From NCBI GenBank assembly GCA_900772845.1, contig CAAGSD010000054.1, positions 1 to 64,000 of the forward strand: a stretch of DNA of 64,000 nt, in the 5' to 3' direction. The translations under genes were made by a program, and so were the position numbers. This DNA comes from Lachnospiraceae bacterium. Lineage in GTDB: Bacteria; Bacillota; Clostridia; Lachnospirales; Lachnospiraceae. This document shows, piece after piece, positions 8,572-15,100 of this stretch (the stretch's first letter is position 1; each line of letters opens with the position of its first letter). Below the pieces are notes generated by a model. The model did not search any database. It saw only the letters and a list, made by a program, of their open reading frames with translations, and had not been told where the DNA came from.

Positions 8572-9448
8572 TATCAATGGCTATACCAGAACCTGCGGAC
8601 TGATCGGAAACCCGGTGGAGCATACCCTTTCTCCGGTGATCCATAATACACTGTCTGCGGTGCTCGGGAAAAATCTGGCCTATGTTCCGTTTCATGTGGA
8701 GACCGGAAGACTGGAGGAGGCCGTAAAAGGTGCTTTTGCCCTGAATCTTCTGGGAATGAATGTAACGGTTCCTTATAAAAGCGATGTAATCCCGTATCTG
8801 GTGGATATTGATCCTCTGGCAGAGCATATCGGAGCTGTGAATACGCTGGTGCGTACGGAAAAAGGGTACAAAGGATATAATACGGATATGCCCGGTCTGT
8901 ACCGGGCTATGTGTGAAGACGGTGTAAAGATTAAGGGTAAAAAAGTGTTGATCCTGGGAGCCGGAGGCGTGGCCAGAGCAGTGGCTATGATGCTGCTGGA
9001 TAAGGGAGCAAAAAAGGCCTTCATTCTGAACCGTACCCTGCAGAAGGCACAGGAGGTAGCGGACGAAGTCAATCATCTGGCAGGAAAGAAGTTCGCAAAA
9101 GCGATGTCCATTGATGCATATGATACGCTTCCGGAAGGGGAACGCTATCTGGCAATCCAGGCAACCAGTGTGGGCATGTATCCGGACTGCGATGCGGCAG
9201 TGATCGAGGATCCGGCATTTTATAAGAAGGTACACACCGGATACGATCTGATCTTCAATCCATCGAAAACCCGTTTTATGGAGCTGGTGGAGGAACAGGG
9301 AGGCAAGGCATACAACGGTGAGAAGATGCTTCTCTATCAGGGGATTATTGCCTTTGAACTGTGGACGGACTGCGAGGTAGAACCCTGGCTGGCAGAAAAG
9401 GTGTACGAACGCATGCAGAACGCAAAAAAGACTGAGGATGGAAAATAG
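8561..9448 (+). CDS. aroE: Shikimate dehydrogenase
   Basis: This 295-residue enzyme reduces 3-dehydroshikimate to shikimate with NADPH. The N-terminal substrate domain starts with GNPVEHTLSPVIHN, the catalytic Lys/Asp region reads NVTVPYKSDV, and the nucleotide-binding loop is LGAGGVARAVA. Length is normal. It overlaps the YqeG gene by 11 bases and the following aroK-aroQ gene by 11 bases, so three chorismate-pathway activities are translated in a coupled row. Confidence 0.95.
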   Translation: MLNDINGYTRTCGLIGNPVEHTLSPVIHNTLSAVLGKNLAYVPFHVETGRLEEAVKGAFALNLLGMNVTVPYKSDVIPYLVDIDPLAEHIGAVNTLVRTEKGYKGYNTDMPGLYRAMCEDGVKIKGKKVLILGAGGVARAVAMMLLDKGAKKAFILNRTLQKAQEVADEVNHLAGKKFAKAMSIDAYDTLPEGERYLAIQATSVGMYPDCDAAVIEDPAFYKKVHTGYDLIFNPSKTRFMELVEEQGGKAYNGEKMLLYQGIIAFELWTDCEVEPWLAEKVYERMQNAKKTEDGK

Positions 9449-10433
9449 TGTGAAAAATAAGCGGAAAAATATTGTCCTGATCGGTTTTATGGGGTCAGGG
9501 AAAACAACACTGGGACTCAAATTATCCTATCTGCTCCGGATGCCGGTGGAAGATACGGACAAACTGATCGAGAGACAGGAAGGCAGGAGCATCACGCAGA
9601 TCTTCGCAGATGACGGCGAGGCCTTTTTTCGGGAACTGGAAACAGAAATGCTGCGTAAATGCGGAGAGCAGAAATACGAAAGAATCCTGTCGGTCGGTGG
9701 AGGGACTCCGGTCAACCCGGTCAACCGGGAACTATTGCATAAATGCGGAACTGTCGTGTATTTAAGAGTATCTCCGGAGGTGGTTTACGAGAGACTGAAA
9801 AATGACACGACGAGACCTCTGCTGCAATGTGAAGATCCCCTGGGGAAAATCAGAGAACTTCTGGCGGTCAGAGATGCTATTTACACAGAGTGCGCAGATA
9901 TTATACTGGATGTGGACAACAGACATTCCGACGAACTGGCGGAAGAACTGCAGCTGCAGTTACGAAAACAGAAAAAGGAGAGAAAACAGATGAAGATTTT
10001 GGTGATCAACGGCCCCAATCTGAATTTCCTGGGAATTCGGGAGAAAAAGATCTACGGAACACAGGATTATCAGTATTTACTGGATCTGATCGACAAAAAG
10101 GCAAAAGAGACCGGCATAGAGATCCAGACCTTTCAGAGCAACCATGAGGGAGCCATTATTGACAGGATCCAGGAGGCTTATTCTGACGGAACAGACGGTA
10201 TCGTGATCAATCCCGGCGCCTATACCCATTACAGCTACGCTATCCGGGACGCTCTGGCAAGTGTAGATATGCCCAAGGTGGAAGTACACATTTCTGACAT
10301 TACGAGCCGGGAAGAGTTCCGCAAGATTTCTGTGACGGCACCGGTATGCAGCAGACAGATCTATGGACAGGGACTGGACGGATATCTGCAGGCCATTGAT
10401 TTTCTGCGGGAGAACAAGCTACCAGTATCTTGA
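9438..10433 (+). CDS. aroKQ: Fused shikimate kinase / type II 3-dehydroquinate dehydratase
   Basis: Residues 10-170 are shikimate kinase: Walker A in IGFMGSGKTTLGLKL, the substrate Asp in EDTDKLIE, and SVGGGTP. From residue 185 the protein is a complete type II dehydroquinase (MKILVINGPNLNFLGIRE, then QSNHEGAIIDRIQ and NPGAYTHYSYAIRDAL with its catalytic residues). The two enzymes catalyse non-adjacent steps flanking AroE. Both domains are full length with a linker of about 15 charged residues. A ribosome site precedes codon 185, so free AroQ may also be made. The last codons overlap the first copy of the direct repeat at 10428. Confidence 0.93.
   Translation: MENSVKNKRKNIVLIGFMGSGKTTLGLKLSYLLRMPVEDTDKLIERQEGRSITQIFADDGEAFFRELETEMLRKCGEQKYERILSVGGGTPVNPVNRELLHKCGTVVYLRVSPEVVYERLKNDTTRPLLQCEDPLGKIRELLAVRDAIYTECADIILDVDNRHSDELAEELQLQLRKQKKERKQMKILVINGPNLNFLGIREKKIYGTQDYQYLLDLIDKKAKETGIEIQTFQSNHEGAIIDRIQEAYSDGTDGIVINPGAYTHYSYAIRDALASVDMPKVEVHISDITSREEFRKISVTAPVCSRQIYGQGLDGYLQAIDFLRENKLPVS
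9974..9992 (+). promoter_or_regulatory. Internal ribosome binding site and start for free AroQ
   Basis: AAAGGAG at 9974-9980 lies 9 bases before an in-frame ATG at 9990, exactly at the start of the dehydroquinase domain. The spacing is ideal, so the frame may give both the fusion and a separate AroQ, or the fusion may be a recent loss of the stop between two genes. Confidence 0.6.
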
Positions 10434-10454
10434 AAAAAAGGACTGTTTATGTTA
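10428..10454 (+). repeat. Imperfect direct repeat, copy 1
   Basis: TCTTGAAAAAAAGGACTGTT and the seven bases after it match 12288-12315 with one substitution and one A-tract length difference. Copy 1 starts in the last codons of aroKQ, and its TTGAAA overlaps the stop. It lacks the TATAAT that follows copy 2, so it looks like a broken promoter. Confidence 0.7.
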
Positions 10455-10488
10455 CCTGACTTCCGTCGTTTCTCTCAAAACCAAGTAC

Positions 10489-10880
10489 TCAGCTGTCAGT
10501 CAGCATGGTAAACTCAAAGATATTTTCAATCTCTTTTTTTGTCAGGTACAGTGCATCGAGATTGGTTAAACTAGTTAATTTTTTGATCTTTTCATTAACG
10601 CTTTGGTTCTGGGAAATATTGATATAGGTTCCATCGCCTTTGTCAACAACCTTGAAGTCACGCATAAAATTTACCAGATCATAGGAATTGATCTCGTTTT
10701 TGAAACATTTGATTTCCACAATCCTTAAAAGAAACAAACTAAGGTAGCAGATTAAAAAATGCCCATAGATTGTTTCTTTTTTTGCACATAAACAGGCCGT
10801 GCATCCAGATAGGATTCTCCGATAAAAGCACAGCCATCGTAAATCTGATCTTCAGAAATAGGAGCACCATGATAAAGATA
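10489..10880 (-). pseudogene. IS1634-like transposase C-terminal remnant (frameshifted)
   Basis: Read on the - strand, one frame gives YLDARPVYVQKK, and after a single-base loss in an A-tract near 10785 the adjacent frame continues ETIYGHFLICYLSLFLLRIV and KIKKLTSLTNLDALYLTKKE to a stop at 10489. The ARPVY..(I)xxHFLICxLSLxxLR pattern is characteristic of IS1634/IS4-type DDE transposase C-termini. The N-terminal two thirds with the catalytic residues is absent. No terminal inverted repeats were found. Confidence 0.65.
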
Positions 10881-11112
10881 TGGGAAGACGGGGATCCGAA
10901 AAATTTTGATGAAGATAAGAAAAAGGCGTATCCGAATAAATCGGCGATCTCTTTTGTTCCCTCTTCCTTTGTGGTGACTACGTTATAACACTAGCTATTA
11001 GCACTGCCAATAGGCGAGCACTAATAATGTGTGGACATTTTGTGATAACTACGTAAAATCGAAAAACAGGTATTATTAGGGAGCAAAAAGGATAATTGTT
11101 TGCTTGTTCGAT
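10881..11112. other. Intergenic DNA without a convincing gene
   Basis: This AT-rich stretch follows the transposase remnant. Short frames are open on both strands around 10880-10988 but none has a ribosome site or a recognisable family. It contains the loosely repeated words GTGACTACGTTATAAC and GTGATAACTACGTAAAAT. It is probably debris from the same decayed insertion. Confidence 0.4.
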
Positions 11113-11805
11113 TTATTGATCCGTCACTTGCAACACGCAGGCACAATAGCCGGGTTCAGGCTGATAGCAATGGATGGTAAGATACTTATTTATTTCCGGG
11201 CTGTAATCGTGGAGGGTGTGTTTTGTACCGTTCAGAGCTACATCAGCATATGCCACAAGCCACTTTTTGTCACCATTGCGGAAAATCTCGTAGAACGAGC
11301 GGTCAAGCATTTCTTCCACGGGAACGCCTTCCACATTCGCCATTTCCGCATTGCAATAGCGGAAAATGAAATCAATGCCGTGCCCGTCCTGGTTAAAAAC
11401 AAGCTCTATCACGCAGAATGCCAGCGGCATATCGTCCAGAAGGCTGCATTTTTCCAGCATACTTAAGGGATGGGGCTTCGTTTTTGCCAGTCCTATTTCT
11501 GTGCGCAGACGGCGATGGCTGCTCATGTCGCGCTTGCGTCCTTGAAAAGTGCGGCCATCCGACATGGTATAAATGCCGTCATCGCTAATATTTACAATGT
11601 GGCTGCGACATACGACCGTTCCCTTGCTGATGCTCAAAAACTCGCTCTCCGGCAAAGCGGACAGAACATTTTGTACCGGTATAAACAGTGCAAATTCCTC
11701 ACCGTCCGAACGCTGGATGACGGTCTTGCGGTCTTTGCGGTAAATGTACAGGATGTTCTCAGCACAAAGGGCATGCTTTTTAAAGTATGTGTTTAGGTTG
11801 GTCAT
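11113..11805 (-). CDS. LytTR-type regulator with C-terminal PAS-like domain
   Basis: Of 230 residues, about 10-100 match the LytTR DNA-binding fold (ENILYIYRKDRKTVI, then FLSISKGTVVCRSHIVNI and a beta hairpin with SDGRTFQGRKRD). Residues 125-225 look like a PAS sensor domain (FIFRYCNAEMANVEGVPVEE, FYEIFRNGDKKW). LytTR at the N-terminus with PAS behind it reverses the usual receiver-LytTR order. It likely senses a small ligand and binds DNA. AAGGAG precedes the ATG, and a - strand promoter lies at 11836-11864. It faces away from the CIS locus, and its target is unknown. Confidence 0.8.
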   Translation of the reverse strand: MTNLNTYFKKHALCAENILYIYRKDRKTVIQRSDGEEFALFIPVQNVLSALPESEFLSISKGTVVCRSHIVNISDDGIYTMSDGRTFQGRKRDMSSHRRLRTEIGLAKTKPHPLSMLEKCSLLDDMPLAFCVIELVFNQDGHGIDFIFRYCNAEMANVEGVPVEEMLDRSFYEIFRNGDKKWLVAYADVALNGTKHTLHDYSPEINKYLTIHCYQPEPGYCACVLQVTDQ

Positions 11806-11835
11806 AGAGGGACTCCTTTTTCAGTTGATGTGTCT

Positions 11836-11864
11836 AGTATACCACGCTATGGCAGGAGGTACAA
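11836..11864 (-). promoter_or_regulatory. Promoter for the LytTR-PAS regulator
   Basis: On the - strand TTGTAC and TATACT are separated by 17 bases, and the start codon lies about 30 bases downstream of the -10. Confidence 0.65.
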
Positions 11865-11960
11865 CAGATTCGTTAAAGCTCGTTGAGTAATGATGTTTGT
11901 TTAACTTATTATGCAAAGCTATTCGATAGACTGTTTTTGAGACAAGCAATGCAAATAAAT

Positions 11961-11989
11961 TATTGACTTTTAAACATGATTTGTATAAT
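11961..11989 (+). promoter_or_regulatory. Promoter-like sequence before the truncated gene at 12032
   Basis: TATAAT at 11984-11989 has a possible -35 TATTGA 17 bases upstream; the better-looking TTGACT leaves only 15 bases. It precedes AAGGAG and the ATG at 12032. Confidence 0.4.
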
Positions 11990-12031
11990 ATAAAAATGTT
12001 TATTGACCTTATACCCTATAAGGAGCATACA

Positions 12032-12211
12032 ATGCACAATACTTATCGGCTGGCGGGGCATGCCGTAAAAATCGAATCGGTCTATCCACAGGTACATACG
12101 CTGTGTGCGGACTACCGGACAGACGATTCACCAGAATATGACAGAGAAACAGTGTACGAACTGGCGACGGAACGGGATGGACGATCCGCAGTGTACGGAC
12201 TGGAAAAGTAG
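12032..12211 (+). pseudogene. Truncated HPr-kinase-like N-terminus
   Basis: An AAGGAG site and ATG open a 59-codon frame, MHNTYRLAGHAVKIESVYPQ. It resembles the N-terminal end of HPr-kinase/PEP-carboxykinase-like proteins of Clostridia, in which a beta strand is followed by CxDYRTDxxPEY. The kinase core with its P-loop is missing, and the frame ends in sequence unlike the family. It is most likely a leftover start of a deleted gene. Family assignment is tentative. Confidence 0.4.
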
Positions 12212-12287
12212 GTGGACACAGGATACAAAAATAGTATGAAAATTTCACAAATTTTTTTATAAACTACGAAAGCAAAAATACAGGAAC

Positions 12288-12315
12288 TCTTGAAAAAAAA
12301 GGACTTTTTATGTTA
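12288..12315 (+). repeat. Imperfect direct repeat, copy 2
   Basis: This is the second copy of the sequence at 10428-10454, with 8 rather than 7 A in the tract and T for G once. Here it continues directly into TATAAT, forming the promoter of the CIS locus. The repeats bracket the 1.85-kb scarred junction. Confidence 0.7.
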
Positions 12316-12319
12316 TAAT
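12290..12319 (+). promoter_or_regulatory. Main promoter of the CIS locus
   Basis: TTGAAA at 12290-12295 and a perfect TATAAT at 12314-12319 are spaced by 18 bases, inside an A/T-rich stretch. The leader to the ATG at 12390 is about 64 bases. I found no other convincing promoter in the following 51 kb, so this may drive much of the locus. No repressor site was evident. Confidence 0.7.
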
Positions 12320-12389
12320 ATACCAAAAATAGTAAAATTTTGTTTTTGTAAAAACTAACAAAAATTATAAGCAGATGAGGAAAGCGAAT

Positions 12390-14198
12390 ATGAATAATAA
12401 CCAAATCTATCCGTTCGAACGAAATCGTTATTACCCCGGTAAAATGCTGACAAGTGCTGATTTTCAGGCTGAGCAGAATTATTTTAATAATAAGAGAAGA
12501 TTCTTGAACAATATGATGTATGGTGCGGGAATTATCTGCGGATGCGGAGTGTTCAGTCTCGATGATCTATCGCTTCTTGTGGAGAGCGGAGCAGCGATAG
12601 ACGGCCTCGGAAGAGAGATTGTCATTGAATCCTCCGTGGTGAAAAAGCTGTCATCCATCGAAGGCTTTGATCAGCTGAAGACGAATCTTGCGAGTCTTTG
12701 CCTCAGATATCAGGAGAAGGATGTACATACCGTTTATGCCTTGAACAGCCAGAATGCCGACAAGGAATACGAATACAACCGCATCAGTGAAGAATATCAG
12801 TTGTTTTTGATGGATAGTGTGGATGCCGAGGGCGGCTTTGAACTGGAATCGGAATTCCTGGTGAAGGGTACGCTGGTGGAGACGGAGGACTATCTCGTTG
12901 AGGTGATCCTTCCGGCGACCGTGTGCAGGGGCAGACAGGTGAGGATGCTTGCAAAGGTACAGAAGCTGTCTACGGATAAAAAGACGTTTTCCTATCATGG
13001 TGTGCTTCAGACACCGGCATTCCGTTCACCGGACGGCGGACATGAAGTAGAGATTGCGTTTGAGGATATTGCTTTAGAACAGGGAGAGACTGTAACGAAG
13101 GAATACTGGATGACGGTTCAGGACGTCTCTTTGGTGGATACGGATGTAGTATTGAAGAGTGATAGTGCAAGTGCAACGGTGAACGGGGCAGAGGCACCGG
13201 TAATGTCTGCACTTTCCCTGAAGGTGATGATCGGGGATCTGACACCGAGGGAACTTGTGAACCGTGAGATCGGACGTGTCAGTCTTGAAATGCAGAGCAT
13301 GGGCGGGGTTCAGGACTTCATACGCTTGGCAGATTTGAAACTGGTGCGCACGGATAGCGCATATCTGATTGAAGAAGTGATTGAGAATCATGTCAAAAAA
13401 TATATTGCATCGCCGGCGCAGCATGCCAGAAGACACGAGTATCTGTCGTACTTTTTGAGAGAGGACGAGTCTGAAATCGCACAGGAGTGCGGCAGGACAG
13501 AGAATATCCGGGTTGAGAATGCCGGCAGGGACATGAGTGCAGAGCCGCAGATTGCGACCGGAACCCTGGAGATTCCGCTGGGTAATGTTGCGAAAAAAGG
13601 GGATATCTGCTATTCGGGGGAGATTATTCATGGTCTCGGAAAAGGAAATGTATATGTAGATATCGGCTATGAGTACATAGCGGAGGACGCTGCTCTCGGT
13701 GTCGGTGCAAAGAATACGATCTACGGGAATCCCAAACTGTTTGAAAACACCGCCAGAACTGATGTCAATGTCGAGACAGCAGTGAAGGTAATGAACGACA
13801 AGGGAAGCTTTACGGTGGCGGCGAAGCTTCTGCAGAACGTGGATTATCTCGTTCTGACATACCGCTGGGTGGCAATGAAGTTCCCGGCAGGAAACAATCT
13901 CGGTCTAAAGGAGGATTACAGTGACAGAAGCATTGCAGCTGTGACACCGACGGTTGTTCTCGGAGCAAAGGAAAGCTATTATTTTGAAGTAAAGTGTACC
14001 AACATGGACAGCTATACCATTGCCTATGAACTGACGGAGCCGGGCAGCGGAGAGATTACGGCAGAAGGCGTCTATACGGCACCCGGCAAGGAAGGCGTTT
14101 ACGAGATCAGAATTTACTGTGTGGATATGCCGGTGATCTGTACCTATGCTTATGCTATCGTCAAAAAGAAGACAGTAGAGGATGCGGATAAAAAGTGA
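12390..14198 (+). CDS. CIS-associated conserved protein with C-terminal Ig-like domain
   Basis: This 602-residue soluble protein begins with a motif I associate with a recurrent extracellular-CIS gene: RNRYYPGKMLTSADFQAEQN, then a long helix and GAGIICGCGV. The middle is beta-rich. The C-terminal 80 residues read like an immunoglobulin-like module (GEITAEGVYTAP, then GVYEIRIYCVD). Such proteins are thought to be structural or accessory parts of the particle, but the role here is inferred. The ATG at 12390 follows GAGGAAAG; an upstream in-frame ATG at 12375 lacks a site. It is the first gene after the locus promoter and precedes the envelope block. Confidence 0.6.
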   Translation: MNNNQIYPFERNRYYPGKMLTSADFQAEQNYFNNKRRFLNNMMYGAGIICGCGVFSLDDLSLLVESGAAIDGLGREIVIESSVVKKLSSIEGFDQLKTNLASLCLRYQEKDVHTVYALNSQNADKEYEYNRISEEYQLFLMDSVDAEGGFELESEFLVKGTLVETEDYLVEVILPATVCRGRQVRMLAKVQKLSTDKKTFSYHGVLQTPAFRSPDGGHEVEIAFEDIALEQGETVTKEYWMTVQDVSLVDTDVVLKSDSASATVNGAEAPVMSALSLKVMIGDLTPRELVNREIGRVSLEMQSMGGVQDFIRLADLKLVRTDSAYLIEEVIENHVKKYIASPAQHARRHEYLSYFLREDESEIAQECGRTENIRVENAGRDMSAEPQIATGTLEIPLGNVAKKGDICYSGEIIHGLGKGNVYVDIGYEYIAEDAALGVGAKNTIYGNPKLFENTARTDVNVETAVKVMNDKGSFTVAAKLLQNVDYLVLTYRWVAMKFPAGNNLGLKEDYSDRSIAAVTPTVVLGAKESYYFEVKCTNMDSYTIAYELTEPGSGEITAEGVYTAPGKEGVYEIRIYCVDMPVICTYAYAIVKKKTVEDADKK

Positions 14199-14230
14199 TT
14201 TCGGGCAGATAAGGAGTACGCATAACAGAG

Positions 14231-15079
14231 ATGATTTATGAATCCCATGGAATGCAACTGAATACGGTTCGTGTTGTACGGAAAAGTGCGGCAAATGATG
14301 TGCTTGTCTGCAGGGATCTGAATTCGGATGCAGGCAGTCTGTATACGCTGTTACTCATCAAGGATCACACGATCGTCAAGCAGGTTCTCGAGTCCTTTGA
14401 ACACAGCAGTGAGAACCGGAAGAGGGCCTGCGTGGCGAATTTTTCCTGGAATGGCGGTTTCTGCATGGTCTTTCCTTATAAGACGGAACGACCGCTGACG
14501 GCGTTTTATGCGGGAGAGAGGTTTCCTCTTTCGAAGTGCGAGGATATTTGCATTCATCTGATTCTTACATGCATGATGGAGGGGATTCCCTATCCTATGT
14601 TGTATCTCATGCTGCAACAGAATCAGATCCACCTTGCCAAGGATGATTCCGTCTTCCTGAGCTATCAGATTGATCTTGCCCGGATCGACCCGAAGATCAC
14701 CGAGAAGGAATGCACCATACAGTGTGCAAGAATACTGCTGGAGCTTTTAAAACCGAAAGCCCCCCAGAAAGCGGTAAGCTATACCCTGCTGAAAAAGAAA
14801 ATAGAAAAAAGAAGCTACAGCGAGTTCAGCGAATTGTATAAAGACATCAGGATTGCTGCGGTCTCGAAGGAAAAAAGAGGAATTCGCACCAGAATGACTG
14901 CCTGGATAATGGCATACAGGGACACGCTGTTTCGGATTCTTTTTATTATATGTATCTTTTTGGCACTGATCGTGGGGGTGACGTTTCTTGCACAACTGAT
15001 TTTCGGGGATGCGCCGTGGCTCAGACTGTTTATGAACAGCTTTAAGGTGATCGGTACTGAGAACCTGAGATACAAGTAG
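14231..15079 (+). CDS. Membrane-tethered pseudokinase-like protein (EssB/YukC-like architecture)
   Basis: The 282-residue protein has an N-terminal cytoplasmic domain of about 225 residues, one membrane helix at 233-257, and a short outer tail. The soluble part has a kinase-like layout (beta strands, a helical lobe, then a segment QNQIHLAKDDSVFLSYQID in the position of the catalytic loop) but lacks the HRD and DFG triads. This resembles EssB/YukC pseudokinases of Gram-positive type VII secretion, which scaffold a membrane complex. The resemblance is by architecture only. The nearest ribosome site is about 15 bases away, suggesting modest translation. It lies in a block of five envelope genes. 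Confidence 0.45.
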   Translation: MIYESHGMQLNTVRVVRKSAANDVLVCRDLNSDAGSLYTLLLIKDHTIVKQVLESFEHSSENRKRACVANFSWNGGFCMVFPYKTERPLTAFYAGERFPLSKCEDICIHLILTCMMEGIPYPMLYLMLQQNQIHLAKDDSVFLSYQIDLARIDPKITEKECTIQCARILLELLKPKAPQKAVSYTLLKKKIEKRSYSEFSELYKDIRIAAVSKEKRGIRTRMTAWIMAYRDTLFRILFIICIFLALIVGVTFLAQLIFGDAPWLRLFMNSFKVIGTENLRYK

Positions 15080-15100
15080 ATATTGGAGACTTTAGATTAT

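Noticed and set aside
8405..9520. 371-codon - strand frame across aroE
   Set aside because: It is antisense to a clear shikimate dehydrogenase with overlapping coupled neighbours; no family pattern or ribosome site.
10770..10988. + strand frame between aroKQ and the LytTR gene
   Set aside because: It is partly the reverse of the transposase remnant, whose - strand translation matches a family; this frame has no ribosome site. A short real fragment around 10870-10988 cannot be excluded.
11104..11796. Two + strand frames opposite the LytTR-PAS gene
   Set aside because: The - strand has a promoter, a ribosome site and two recognisable domains; the + strand frames have none.
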